From: Streptomyces misionensis
GTDB lineage: Bacteria; Actinomycetota; Actinomycetes; Streptomycetales; Streptomycetaceae
Direction of reading: 5' to 3'
Length of the DNA: 64,000 bases
NCBI RefSeq assembly: GCF_900104815.1
Contig: NZ_FNTD01000004.1
Coordinates: forward strand, 5,038,501 to 5,102,500
Of this stretch, positions 43,049-52,408 are shown in pieces. The stretch's first letter is position 1. Each line of letters starts with the position of its first letter. Below the pieces are notes generated by a model. The model was not told the origin of the DNA and searched no databases. It saw only the letters and a program-made list of their open reading frames with translations. Position numbers and translations under genes: made by a program.

Positions 43049-45586
43049 ATGGACATACTTCGGCATCTGATGTACTGCCCGCCGGGCACCCCGTACTTCG
43101 ACCGGGACGACGCGGACTCGGCGGCACCGGACGACTTCCCGGCCGTCGCTGCCCCCGGGCCCGAGGGCTGGACGCGCGGCACCGGACCGGACTGGGCGAT
43201 GCTGACCCCGCCCGGCCACCGGCTGCCCGCGCAGGGCTGGAAGATCCATGTCTCGGCCACCCCGGGCAACGCCGAGGACGTCCTGGAGCGCTGCTGGGAC
43301 TACCTGGTGCCGCGGGGCGTCGCGTTCAAGTTCATCCGCAGCCGCAAGGTCCTGCTGCGCCGCAACGGCAAGTACGGCGACCGCAGCGCCAGCGGCAAGT
43401 TCGTGACCATCTACCCCGAGGACGAGGAGCGGTTCGCGCTCGTCCTGGCGGAGCTGGGCGATCTCCTCGACGGGGAGCCGGGACCGTACATCCTCAGCGA
43501 TCTGCGCTGGCGCTCCGGCCCGCTGTACGTGCGCTACGGCGGGTTCGTGGCCCGCACCATGAAGACGCCCACCGGCGAGAGCGTCCACTGCATCGAGGAC
43601 CCCGAGGGACGGCTGGTGCCCGATCGGCGCGGGCCCTCCTTCCGCCCCCCGGAGTGGGTGACGCCGCCCGCCTGTCTCGACGAGGCGCTGCGGGCGCGCG
43701 AGGCGGGCACCCTGGAGGACTTCCCCTACCGGGCCGAGAAGGCCCTGCACTTCTCCAACGGCGGCGGCGTCTACCGGGGCAGCGACCTGCGCACCGGGGA
43801 GCCGGTGCTGCTGCGCGAGGCCCGGCCGTACGCCGGGCTCGACACCCAGGGCGAGGACGCCGTGGCGCGGCTGCGGCGCGAACACGACTGCCTGCGCCGG
43901 CTCGACGGCCTGCCGTGGTTCCCGCGGCTGCTCGACGCCCGGGTGGGACACGAACACCACTTCCTGGTACGGGAGTTCGTCGAGGGCGAGACCCTCGCCA
44001 CCGCCATCACCCGGCGCCTGCCCAAGGCCCCCGAGACGGACCCGCGGGGCGCCCGCGCCTACACCGACTGGGCCCTCGGCGTGCTCGACGAGGTGGCGCG
44101 GGGCGTCGCCGCCATGCACGAGCGGGGCGTCTGCTTCGGCGACCTGCACCCCGGCAACGTCCTCGTGCGCCCCGACGGAACGGTCGTCTTCATCGACCTG
44201 GAGACGGCGTCGACCGACCCGGACGCCACCCAGATCCACGCCGCCCCGGGCTTCGCCGCGCCCGCCGGCCACCGGGGCCCGGACATCGACCGGTACGCCC
44301 TCGGCTGTCTGCGGCTGGCCCTGTTCGCGCCGCTCACCACGCTGATGGGCTGGGGCCCGGGCAAGGTGGACCAGCTGATCGACTACGTGGTGTCGCGGTA
44401 TCCGCTGCCCGGCGACTGGGGCGACCGGGTGCGCGCCGACCTCACACCGGCCGCCTCCGCCGACCGGCCGGGCGCGGCGGGCGGCCCCCCGGCCGGGGCC
44501 CCGGCCCGCGCGGGGGACGACGACGGGCGGCCCGCGCTCGCCGCGGGCATCGTGGCGGCGGCCACCCCGCACCGCGCGGACCGGCTCTTCCCCGGCGACG
44601 CCGCGCAGTTCTTCGTCCCGGAGGGCGGCGCCTGCCTCGCGTACGGCGCCGCGGGCGTGCTCTGGGCGCTCGCCGAGACGGGGCAGGAGGTGTCCGAGGA
44701 GCACACGGACTGGCTGGAGCGCGCGGCCGGTGCGCTCACCGACCCCGCCCCCGGCCTGTGGACCGGCCTGTCCGGCATCGCCGGGGTGCTCGCGCGGCTC
44801 GGCCGTACCGGGACGGCCGGTGAACTCTTCGCCAGGATCCGGGAGTCGGACGCCCCGGACGACAGCCTCTTCGACGGGCTGGCCGGGACCGGACTGGCCC
44901 AGCTGTACTTCGCCCGGACCAGCGGGGACGACGACGCGCTCAAGTACGCCCTCGCGGCCGGCGAGCAGCTCGCCGCCCGGGCCGCCGCCGGTCCGCCGCG
45001 CCGCGGTCACGTGGGTCTGCTGCGCGGCCGTTCGGGCGGCGCCCTGCTCCCGCTGGCCCTGTACCGGCACACCGGCGACCCCGCCTGGCTGGACGCCGCC
45101 CGCGCGCTGCTCGACAGCGACGTACGGGCGCTCGGCTGGCGCGAGGAACCCGGCGAGGACACCGCGGGGCCGGCCGGCTGGGCACCCGACTCGCCCGGGT
45201 CCCGACCGCAGTTGGCGGCCGGCGGCGCGGGCGCCGCGCTGGTGCTCGCGGACTACCTGGACCACCGGCCCGACCCGGATCTCGCGCGGGTCCGCGACAG
45301 CGTCCTGGACGCGGCGCGGGACGCGATGCCCCGCACCGCCGGGCTCTTCCACGGCTGGGCGGGGGTGGCCCTGACCCTGCGGCGCCTGGGCGGCGAGCCC
45401 ACCGCGCGGCAGCGGGAGCGGCTGCTGGACGTCCTCGGCCTGTTCCGGGTGGAGCACGAGGGACGGCCCGCCTTCCTGGGCCACGAGAACCTGCGGCTCT
45501 CCACCGACCTGGCCACCGGCGGGGCGGGGGTGCTGCTCGCACTGCACGCCCTGGGCGACCGGCCCGTCGCCCTGCCGCTGTGCTGA
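43049..45586 (+). CDS. Class III lanthionine synthetase LanKC
   Basis: An 845-residue three-domain enzyme. The N-terminal phosphothreonine-lyase-like domain (~50-200) has GWKIHVSA (64-71) and FKFIRSRKVLLRRNGKYGDRSASGKFVTIYP. The kinase domain (~225-490) has EHHFLVREFVEGETL, the catalytic loop FGDLHPGNVLV (Asp365) and IDLE (383). The cyclase-like domain (~520-845) contains GLRGRSGGALL-type and GLFHGWAGVAL motifs without the zinc Cys-Cys-His triad, which marks class III rather than class IV. It phosphorylates and eliminates Ser/Thr to give dehydroamino acids. Both visible precursors lack Cys, so thioether rings cannot form from them; it may act as a dehydratase only. Confidence 0.9.
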   Translation: MDILRHLMYCPPGTPYFDRDDADSAAPDDFPAVAAPGPEGWTRGTGPDWAMLTPPGHRLPAQGWKIHVSATPGNAEDVLERCWDYLVPRGVAFKFIRSRKVLLRRNGKYGDRSASGKFVTIYPEDEERFALVLAELGDLLDGEPGPYILSDLRWRSGPLYVRYGGFVARTMKTPTGESVHCIEDPEGRLVPDRRGPSFRPPEWVTPPACLDEALRAREAGTLEDFPYRAEKALHFSNGGGVYRGSDLRTGEPVLLREARPYAGLDTQGEDAVARLRREHDCLRRLDGLPWFPRLLDARVGHEHHFLVREFVEGETLATAITRRLPKAPETDPRGARAYTDWALGVLDEVARGVAAMHERGVCFGDLHPGNVLVRPDGTVVFIDLETASTDPDATQIHAAPGFAAPAGHRGPDIDRYALGCLRLALFAPLTTLMGWGPGKVDQLIDYVVSRYPLPGDWGDRVRADLTPAASADRPGAAGGPPAGAPARAGDDDGRPALAAGIVAAATPHRADRLFPGDAAQFFVPEGGACLAYGAAGVLWALAETGQEVSEEHTDWLERAAGALTDPAPGLWTGLSGIAGVLARLGRTGTAGELFARIRESDAPDDSLFDGLAGTGLAQLYFARTSGDDDALKYALAAGEQLAARAAAGPPRRGHVGLLRGRSGGALLPLALYRHTGDPAWLDAARALLDSDVRALGWREEPGEDTAGPAGWAPDSPGSRPQLAAGGAGAALVLADYLDHRPDPDLARVRDSVLDAARDAMPRTAGLFHGWAGVALTLRRLGGEPTARQRERLLDVLGLFRVEHEGRPAFLGHENLRLSTDLATGGAGVLLALHALGDRPVALPLC

Positions 45587-45615
45587 GCCCCGAGACGAAG
45601 GACGGTCCCACGGAC

Positions 45616-46701
45616 ATGACAGCCACCGGCACCCCCCGGGTGTCCGTCGTCTGCCCGACGTACAACCGGTCGCGGGCGATCACCAGGACCATCGACTCCG
45701 TGCGGGCGCAGACCGTCGGGGACTGGGAACTCCTGGTGGTCTCCGACGGCTGCGACGACGACACCGAGGACTGGGTGGCGCGGGCGGCGGCCGAGGACCC
45801 GCGGGTGCGGCTGCTGCGGGTGGCCAGGTCCGGTCACCCGAGCGGTCCGCGCAACGCGGGGCTCGCCGCGGCCCGCGGCGCGTACGTCGCCTACCTCGAC
45901 CACGACGACACCTGGCACCCGCACCACCTCCGGGTCGTCCTCGGGATGCTGGAGGGGGGCGCCGAGATGGTCGCCACGGGCTGCGAGTACCGCGACGCGG
46001 CCGGGCGGGAAGTGGCGCCGCTGCCCCCGCTGTCCTGCTGCTGGCATCCCCAGCTCCAGCTGATGGGGCCCATGTTCGAGCCGTCGCGGGTGGCGCACCG
46101 GCGCGGGCTGGTGGAGGCGGTGGGCGGCTGGCGGGCGGGCGCCGGACTGGAGGACTGGGACCTGTGGCTGCGGCTGGCGGACGCCGGGCACGTGTTCCGC
46201 ACGGTGCTGGAGCCCACCGCCGTCCTGCTCACCGACGGCGGGACCCGCAGACACCGCATGCCCCGCCCGCACCGGATGCCGCTGATCACCATGACGGACG
46301 CCAGGGCCGCGCACGCCCTCCTGCTGGAGCTGCGCGCCGGGCGGCACGACGCGGCCTTCCGCGCCGCGTGCCTGGCGGACATGCGGGAGTGGTACACGCG
46401 GATGGCGGCCGACCGGACGTTCGCGCGCCCCGCGGACTGGCACGGCGATCTGGAGACGGAGGTCGAACGGGTGGTGACCGGTGCCGGAAGGCTCTTCGAG
46501 GAACTCGTCCTGGTGCCCGAACGGGGCCGGTTCGCGCTCGCCAAGAACCTGCTGTGCGCCCGTCCGGAACACGCCCGCCGGGCCACCGAGCTGCTGCCCG
46601 CCATCCAGCCCCGGCAGTTGCGGCTGCTGCGCGAGCTGGCGGGCCCGGCGGCGTGCGCGCCCGCCGGCTCCTCAGATCCAGCCCTTGTCCCGGGCCAGTA
46701 G
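45616..46701 (+). CDS. Family 2 glycosyltransferase
   Basis: A 361-residue GT-A fold enzyme. The N-terminal motif PRVSVVCPTYNRSRAITRTIDSVRAQTVGDWELLVVSDGCDDDTEDW, the metal-binding YLDHDDTWHPHHL (DxD-like) and GLEDWDLWLRLADAG (catalytic acidic residues) are intact. It follows lanKC and may transfer L-rhamnose, supplied by the adjacent rml genes, to the peptide. The ATG at 45616 (GAAGGACGG upstream) is preferred; a GTG at 45580 overlapping the lanKC stop is possible. Its 3' end overlaps the convergent regulator gene by 30 bases. Confidence 0.85.
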   Translation: MTATGTPRVSVVCPTYNRSRAITRTIDSVRAQTVGDWELLVVSDGCDDDTEDWVARAAAEDPRVRLLRVARSGHPSGPRNAGLAAARGAYVAYLDHDDTWHPHHLRVVLGMLEGGAEMVATGCEYRDAAGREVAPLPPLSCCWHPQLQLMGPMFEPSRVAHRRGLVEAVGGWRAGAGLEDWDLWLRLADAGHVFRTVLEPTAVLLTDGGTRRHRMPRPHRMPLITMTDARAAHALLLELRAGRHDAAFRAACLADMREWYTRMAADRTFARPADWHGDLETEVERVVTGAGRLFEELVLVPERGRFALAKNLLCARPEHARRATELLPAIQPRQLRLLRELAGPAACAPAGSSDPALVPGQ

Positions 46702-47661
46702 CGCGGCCTGGAAACGGGTGCTCGCGTTGAGGTGCTGGAGCAGCCGGGCGATGCGGGCCCGGTAGGTGCGCACCGAGATGCCCAGCTCCCGCGCCCCGGC
46801 CTCGTCCTTGTCGGTGCACGCCATCACCTGGAGGACCTTGAGGTGCAGCTCGTCCAGCCCTTCGCGCGCCTCGTCGGGCCGCAGGCAGGACAGCGCGTCG
46901 GACGCCTGGGACCAGCACCGCTCGAAGAAGCTGTGCAGCGCGTGCACCAGCACGTTCTGACGCACCATCAGGGCCTGTCGCGCGGTCGCGTCGGCGGTGG
47001 TCTGGACGAGGGCGGTCTCCCGGTCGAACACCGCGATCCGGTCGAAGCTGCCGTCCAGCAGCCGGAACTCGGCGCCGTGGTCCGCCAGTTCCCGCAGGTG
47101 CCCGGTGGGCTCGCGGTCACGGAGCGCGGTGCGGTGCGCGAGCACCCGCAGGGCGACGCCCCGGCGCAGACAGCGCAGATCGGCCTCGCGGGTGCCGGTG
47201 AGGTGCTCGTGCGCCGGCAGCCACGACGGCTGGGTGACGAGGATCTCGCGCCGGGCGAAGAAGGCGAGTTCGTCGATGCGTTCGTGCACCGCGTCCGCGC
47301 CGTCCAGCGGTTCCACCTGGCCGGGGTCGCCCGTGCGGCCGCGGCCCCGGGTGACGCGCAGCACGAAGGACTGAGTGGTCGACAGGACTTCGAGCTGCTG
47401 TTCCTGAAGGGCTCGCAACCGTCGCTCGGCGAGCTGCTCTATGCCGATGCCCGGGTCGACGGGGGAGGGCTCCCCGTCGGTGTCGAGGTGGATCATCCCC
47501 TGCTGTTCCAGCCGCTTGAGGCTGAGGCAGAGTTCCGCCGCCTCCAGGCCGAGTGCCGCGAGCAGACCCGTTCTGGTCAGGTCGGGGTTCTGCAGCAGCG
47601 TCCGGTACACGGACTCGTCAAGCGGTTCCACTCCCAAAGCGGTCAATTCCCATACGCCCAT
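46672..47661 (-). CDS. Cluster regulator, TrmB-like N-terminus and LuxR-type HTH
   Basis: A 329-residue regulator. The N-terminal winged helix (YRTLLQNPDLTRTGLLAALGLEAAELCLSLKRLEQQGMIHL) resembles TrmB proteins, the centre a PLD-like/TrmB ligand region (ARREILVTQPSWLPAHEHL; LRVLAHRTAL), and the C-terminus a LuxR-type helix-turn-helix (LHLKVLQVMACTDKDEAGARELGISVRTYRARIARLLQHLNASTRFQAALLARDKGWI). Such proteins often control RiPP clusters in Streptomyces. The MGVWELTALG start was chosen for its GGGGGA ribosome site. It is convergent with the glycosyltransferase and probably activates this cluster. Confidence 0.8.
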   Translation of the reverse strand: MGVWELTALGVEPLDESVYRTLLQNPDLTRTGLLAALGLEAAELCLSLKRLEQQGMIHLDTDGEPSPVDPGIGIEQLAERRLRALQEQQLEVLSTTQSFVLRVTRGRGRTGDPGQVEPLDGADAVHERIDELAFFARREILVTQPSWLPAHEHLTGTREADLRCLRRGVALRVLAHRTALRDREPTGHLRELADHGAEFRLLDGSFDRIAVFDRETALVQTTADATARQALMVRQNVLVHALHSFFERCWSQASDALSCLRPDEAREGLDELHLKVLQVMACTDKDEAGARELGISVRTYRARIARLLQHLNASTRFQAALLARDKGWI

Positions 47662-47949
47662 GTGTTCCCCCGCGAACAGTCGCCACCGGTGCTGGAAGTT
47701 GACCGGATCCTTCCATAGGTGGCCGAAACATGTCAAAGTTGGAGTAAAGTCTCCTGGCGGCCTTGCCGGATTGGTCCGTTCGCCCGGCGCGCCGCCGTGC
47801 TTCCCCTGGACATGTGTGCCCCGTGTGAAGGTGGAGTACTCCTGTTTCGGTTGGGGAGGAAGGGATCAATACCGTTGATCCTCAAGGCCGTTGACGGCCG
47901 CAACCGGTGACGCGTGCGACGCGTCATGACCAGAGACTGGGGAGGTCTT

Positions 47950-48603
47950 GTGGACGCTGGGCTTACCGTGGGTGAGCGGATCGTGCTGCTCGGACTGGAC
48001 GAGGCGGACGGCACCCCGCGTGAACAGCTGCGGGTGGGCTGCGCGGTGGCGGCGGCGCCGCTGCTGGACCTCGTGCGCTCCGGCCGGGTGGTGGCGCGTG
48101 ACGGTGGACTCGCCCTCACGGAAGACCCCCCGGGCGACGAGCCGTTGGCGGCGGCCGTGGCCGCGCAGATGCGCCGCGCCCCGGAGGCCAAGCCCCAGGC
48201 GTGGCTGCTGGCCGTGCGCGACGAGGCGGTCACCGCCGCCTACGAGGGCCTGCTGGCCAAGGGCGTGGTCCGCCAGGAGGGCCGCAAGCGGCTCGGCGTC
48301 TTCGGCTCCCACCGCTATCCCCCGGCCGACCCCTCGGTGCTGTCGGCCCTGCGCGCCGAACTGTCCGCCGTGCTCCTCGCGAACGCCGAGCCGGCCCCGG
48401 AGACCGCCGAACTCCTCACCCTGCTGCACCGGGCGGGCCTCGACGCCCTCGCCCTGCCGGACACGGACCCGGCACGCGTCGCCCCCCGTATGGCCGAGGT
48501 GTCCGCCGCCCTGGAGCCGGACGGCACGGTGGGCGACGCGGTGTCGGCGGCCCTCGCCGCGGTGACGGTCCTCCTCGCCTCGATCCCGGGCCTGACGGGC
48601 TGA
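47950..48603 (+). CDS. GOLPH3/VPS74 (GPP34) family protein
   Basis: A 217-residue protein of the actinobacterial GPP34 family, related to eukaryotic GOLPH3, a phosphoinositide-binding trafficking protein. Typical segments are LTVGERIVLLGLDEADGTPREQLRVGCAVAAAPLLDLVRSGRVV and LLAKGVVRQEGRKRLGVFGSHRYPPADPSVLSALRAELSAVLL. The GTG is set by GGGGAGG nine bases upstream; an in-frame start twelve codons earlier is less likely. Role in bacteria unknown. First gene past the RiPP cluster, divergent from its regulator. Confidence 0.82.
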   Translation: MDAGLTVGERIVLLGLDEADGTPREQLRVGCAVAAAPLLDLVRSGRVVARDGGLALTEDPPGDEPLAAAVAAQMRRAPEAKPQAWLLAVRDEAVTAAYEGLLAKGVVRQEGRKRLGVFGSHRYPPADPSVLSALRAELSAVLLANAEPAPETAELLTLLHRAGLDALALPDTDPARVAPRMAEVSAALEPDGTVGDAVSAALAAVTVLLASIPGLTG

Positions 48604-48823
48604 CCCCGGGCAGCCGCCTGCCGCACCGGGACGGACCCGGGCCCGCCCGCCGCGTGGCCGTCGTCCGCCCCGCCCCGCACTCGCCCGAACCCTCACCCGG
48701 CACCTCGTCCGCCCCGCCCCCGCACCCCGCCCGAGTGGATCTTCAGCCGCCCGTCGGGCGAAGATGGCCGCCGGCCCGGCGCCGGACGAGGTGCCGGAGT
48801 GAACGGGAGCAGCGGAGGGGCAA
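48604..48823. other. Gene-free stretch
   Basis: 220 very C-rich bases between the GPP34 and DUF1266 genes; no small gene, hairpin or promoter is convincing. GGAGGGG just before 48824 belongs to the next gene. Confidence 0.4.
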
Positions 48824-50164
48824 GTGGCGGAGCGCTACGTCGTCGGTGAACTGGACGATCACGACGAGGCGTGGCCGGACATCCCGGCGCCCGCCGAGCC
48901 CGGCTCGTGGCAGGCGCCCGCCGAACTCGAACAGCGCCTGTACGACATGCTGACCCGCCACGCGGCGAGCGAGTGGCCCGACGAGGAGTCGGCGGAGGAG
49001 GCCCGGGGCGATCTCCAGGTCGCGTATCTGCGGGCGCTCGCCGAGGACCTGGTGTACGTGCCGTTCCGGTACGAGGAGACCTCGCCGGACCCCGCCCGGC
49101 GCACCTTCCACGTCCACGACACCCCCGTCGGGGGGCTCGTCGCCGTCTACACCCGCGGCCTGCTGCCCCGCCCCCACCCGCACGTGGTCTTCGAGGCGTA
49201 CACGCTGCGCGACCTGGCCGACGACCTGCCCGGCCACGTCGCCGGCATAGCCGTCAACAACCGCACGCCGGTCCCCATGCTCATGGCGGCCGACGAGGAG
49301 GAACGCGAGGTGTGGCGGGCGCTGCACGAGGAGCACTGGGACGAGGACGGCCGCACCGACCGGCTGGTCACCCGGCGCACCGGCGCCCCGCCCGTCGGCC
49401 GCCTCCTGCACGGCCTGGCCCTCGGCGCCCACATGTGCTTCGTCAACGGCGAGGCCTGGAACAACCCCCACTACCACGGGCTCGGCCTCTCCACGGAGCG
49501 CGAACGGCTCGCCAAGTGGTGGGGCGTGACCGGCCGGGAGGAGTGGCAGGAGACCCAGCGGCGGCTGCTCGATGGCGACATCACCCCCTGGTACTGGGAG
49601 TTCGTCCTCGACGCCCGCGAGACCCTCGCCGAGCGGCGGCCGGGCGGGCGGCCGGGGGCCGTCGACGCCACCGCCTGGCGCGAGTGCGTGGAGCTGACGC
49701 TGCGCGAGCGCGCGGCCGGGCTGCCGGCCAAGGAACGCGGCGCGGACTGGGAGGACTTCGTCGGACACGTCGTCGGCCTGGTCGGCAAGGTGCTGCGCTA
49801 CGAGGCCCGGTTCCGCGCCGACGGGCTGCTCCCGGCGGACGGCACCGTGCGCTCCGTCGCCGCCTGGGACATCGGCCGCGCCTCGATGATGGCCCGCTGG
49901 GGGTACGGCGCCCGGTACGCCACCCGCGCCGAGCTGCGCGAGGCCGTCACCGCGGCGAGCGACGCCGCCCGGGCCGCCCACACCTCCTGGCCGGACTTCT
50001 CGGCCGGCTACGCGCTGGGCCGCTGCCTGCACTTCGACGAGGAGGAGTTCGGCGGCTGGTACCAGGAGATGCGCGCGGCCCACCACGCCCTGGGCACGCT
50101 GCCGGACAGCCCCTGGAGCACCGTGCCCTTCCGGCTGCCGGGCGAGGCGGGGCGGGCCGGGTAA
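48824..50164 (+). CDS. DUF1266 protein
   Basis: A 446-residue cytosolic protein. The C-terminal half (about 235-435), with SWPDFSAGYALGRCLHFDEEEFGGWYQEMRAAHHALGTLPDSPWSTVPFRL and VAAWDIGRASMMARWGYGARYATRAEL, is the DUF1266 domain, in which a helical WD-containing bundle is typical. The middle carries GLGLSTERERLAKWWGVTGREEWQETQRRLL. The N-terminal ~200 residues are less conserved. The GTG start follows GGAGGGG at good spacing. DUF1266 proteins occur with polymorphic toxin and stress systems; function unknown. Confidence 0.75.
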   Translation: MAERYVVGELDDHDEAWPDIPAPAEPGSWQAPAELEQRLYDMLTRHAASEWPDEESAEEARGDLQVAYLRALAEDLVYVPFRYEETSPDPARRTFHVHDTPVGGLVAVYTRGLLPRPHPHVVFEAYTLRDLADDLPGHVAGIAVNNRTPVPMLMAADEEEREVWRALHEEHWDEDGRTDRLVTRRTGAPPVGRLLHGLALGAHMCFVNGEAWNNPHYHGLGLSTERERLAKWWGVTGREEWQETQRRLLDGDITPWYWEFVLDARETLAERRPGGRPGAVDATAWRECVELTLRERAAGLPAKERGADWEDFVGHVVGLVGKVLRYEARFRADGLLPADGTVRSVAAWDIGRASMMARWGYGARYATRAELREAVTAASDAARAAHTSWPDFSAGYALGRCLHFDEEEFGGWYQEMRAAHHALGTLPDSPWSTVPFRLPGEAGRAG

Positions 50165-50193
50165 CCGACCCGGCCCGATCCGAACAAAAGACG

Positions 50194-51396
50194 CTAGACC
50201 GTGCCCCCGTACCCCGGTGCGGGGTCGTTCACCCAGCCGGCCAGCAGGACCAGGCGCGAGTCGCGGTCGGTGGCGAGGAAGGCGAAGGGGCGGTCGAAGG
50301 CGACGCGGACCACCGTGGTCTCGTAGCGCAGCTGGGGTGCCCCGGCGCCGTACATGGCCTGTACGGCCGTCACCGCCCCCGCGCGAAAGCCCAGCGGGCC
50401 GAACCGGGCCACGGCCGACTGCCGGGCCTGTTCCACGGCCAGCGGCTGCTCGCTCACCCCGGGGAAGTGGCCGAACCGCGGGTCCGCCGCCGTCCTGAGC
50501 CCGAACAGGTCGGCCAGGGCCAGCAGATCGTGGTCCGCCCGCACCTCGTAGGCCACCGTCGTCACGTCCAGCGTCGTCGGCTCGGGCGCGGCGGCCTGCT
50601 GCCGCTCCACGTGCAGGCCGGGCCCGACGTGGCCGTACGGCAGGGCGCCGCCCGGCGTGAGGGCCAGCGCGCGCTCCACCACGGCCACCCCGGCCGCCAG
50701 GACCTGTCCCGGCGTCATGCGCTCCTCGCCGAGGACCAGATGGACGTCGATCCCGTTGTCGCCGGGGACCGTCAGCGCGGTGACGAAGCCGTCCGCGGTG
50801 CCGGCGACACCCACCCGGTCGGGTCGCACGCTGCGCCGGTGCAGGCCGCGCAGGGTGCGGCCGCGCCAGGGGCCCGCCTCCGGGACGAGGGACCGCTCGT
50901 CGAAGGGCTGGCGCCAGCCGGTGTGCAGGGCGAGCGCGCCCGCCAGCACCATCCGCGACTCCCGGGTCAGCGTCACCGGCATCCGCTCGACCAGGCCGCC
51001 GGTCCGCTCGGCCGCCCAGGCGTCCAGCCGTTCCTGCGCGGTGACGAGGTCGTCCCCGAACACGCCGTGCGCCCCGGCCGGCAGCCCGGCCCGCCACTCG
51101 TCGCGCAGCGGCAGCGTGTGGTGCGTCCACAGGCCGAGCGCCGCGTCCAGGCCGGGCGTCGAGCCCAGGGCCGCCAGCAACTCCCGCGCGAGCGGCGCCG
51201 CTTGCTCCGCGGGCACGCCCAGCGCGCCCGCCAGCTCCTGCCGGGCGGGGCCCGCCGCGCCGTCCGCGAGCAGGGCCAGCAGGGGCCAGACCCCGGCAGC
51301 GGAGAACGCCGTACCGCCCTGCGCGGTGGCCGCCCAGCGCGCCGTGAGCCCGTTCACCGTGTGCGCGGTGCCCTCGGCCCTGCTGCCCACCTTCAT
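50194..51396 (-). CDS. Serpin-family protein
   Basis: A 400-residue serpin-like protein. Recognisable elements are GTAFSAAGVWPLLALLADGAAGPARQEL near the N-terminus, LAGALALHTGWRQPF, LRYETTVVRVAFDRPFAFLATDRDSRLVLLAGWVNDP at the C-terminus (the serpin signature strand region). No signal peptide is seen, suggesting a cytosolic location. The loop before the C-terminal signature (GPLGFRAGAVTAVQAMYGAGAPQ) only loosely resembles the inhibitory hinge, so protease inhibition is not assured. Divergent from the GntR regulator. Confidence 0.8.
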   Translation of the reverse strand: MKVGSRAEGTAHTVNGLTARWAATAQGGTAFSAAGVWPLLALLADGAAGPARQELAGALGVPAEQAAPLARELLAALGSTPGLDAALGLWTHHTLPLRDEWRAGLPAGAHGVFGDDLVTAQERLDAWAAERTGGLVERMPVTLTRESRMVLAGALALHTGWRQPFDERSLVPEAGPWRGRTLRGLHRRSVRPDRVGVAGTADGFVTALTVPGDNGIDVHLVLGEERMTPGQVLAAGVAVVERALALTPGGALPYGHVGPGLHVERQQAAAPEPTTLDVTTVAYEVRADHDLLALADLFGLRTAADPRFGHFPGVSEQPLAVEQARQSAVARFGPLGFRAGAVTAVQAMYGAGAPQLRYETTVVRVAFDRPFAFLATDRDSRLVLLAGWVNDPAPGYGGTV

Positions 51397-51655
51397 TCCG
51401 CCCCCTGTGTCCCGCTTACCTGCGACAAGTCGTAAGAGGCACGGTACCGGGGCCGATGGACTCGCCCGCGGGCGCCCGGAGTTGTCCGGGAGGTGCGACA
51501 GGTGTGAAGGGGTGCCCGGGCGGGGGAGAAAGTGCTGGGTGCGGCCCTCCCCGGCCGGATGTCATCACTTCGAGTGATTCTCTGGCCTTTGCTTGCACGG
51601 CTCAACCCAGGGTTGCCACGCTGTTGCTGTCTGTACAAGCTGATGGGAGCGGCCA

Positions 51656-52408
51656 GTGACTTTCGGTGAGCAGCCGGCGTACCTGCGCGTCGCGGGTGAT
51701 CTCCGCAAGAAGATCGTCGACGGTTCACTGCCGCCCCACACCCGCCTCCCCTCGCAGGCCCGCATCCGCGAGGAGTACGGCGTCTCGGACACGGTCGCCC
51801 TGGAGGCCCGCAAGGTGCTGATGGCCGAGGGGCTGGTCGAGGGCCGCTCCGGCTCGGGGACGTACGTGCGGGAGCGGCCGGTGCCGCGCCGGGTCTCCCG
51901 CTCCGGCTACCGCCCCGGCGGCGGCGCCACACCGTTCCGGCAGGAGCAGGCCGACGCCTCGGTGCGCGGCACCTGGGAGTCCAGCAGCGAACAGGCGGAG
52001 GCCGGGAGCGTCATCGCCGAGCGGCTCGGGATCAAGGCGGGCGATCGGGTCATGCGCACCAAGTACCTGTTCCGCGAGGCCGGGGAGCCGATGATGCTCT
52101 CCACCTCCTGGGAGCCGCTCGCCCTCACCGGCCGCACCCCGGTGATGCTGCCCGAGGAGGGGCCGCTCGGCGGCATGGGCGTGGTCGAGCGGATGCGCGC
52201 CATCGACATCATCGTGGACAACGTGACCGAGGAGGTCGGCGCCCGCCCCGGTCTCGCCGAGGAACTCCATCTCCTCGGCGGCGTCCCCGGTCATGTCGTG
52301 CTGGTCGTCCAGCGCACCTACTACGCGTCCGGCCGCCCGGTGGAGACGGCGGACGTGGTGATCCCGGCGGACCGCTACCGGGTGGCGTACCACCTGCCCG
52401 TGAAGTGA
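51656..52408 (+). CDS. GntR-family regulator (HutC/UTRA type)
   Basis: A 250-residue repressor-type regulator. The N-terminal winged helix (AYLRVAGDLRKKIVDGSLPPHTRLPSQARIREEYGVSDTVALEARKVLMAEGLVEGRSGSGTYV) is classical GntR. The C-terminal UTRA ligand domain (~85-245) has VMRTKYLFREAGEPMMLSTSWEPLALTGR and VVLVVQRTYYASGRPVETADVVIPADRYRVAYHL. The GTG start is supported by the conserved N-terminus. The ligand and targets are unknown; many Streptomyces carry similar orphan UTRA regulators. Confidence 0.9.
   Translation: MTFGEQPAYLRVAGDLRKKIVDGSLPPHTRLPSQARIREEYGVSDTVALEARKVLMAEGLVEGRSGSGTYVRERPVPRRVSRSGYRPGGGATPFRQEQADASVRGTWESSSEQAEAGSVIAERLGIKAGDRVMRTKYLFREAGEPMMLSTSWEPLALTGRTPVMLPEEGPLGGMGVVERMRAIDIIVDNVTEEVGARPGLAEELHLLGGVPGHVVLVVQRTYYASGRPVETADVVIPADRYRVAYHLPVK

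Noticed and set aside
43049..45586. Class IV lanthionine synthetase (LanL)
   Set aside because: The cyclase-like domain lacks the zinc-binding Cys-Cys-His residues that class IV enzymes keep.
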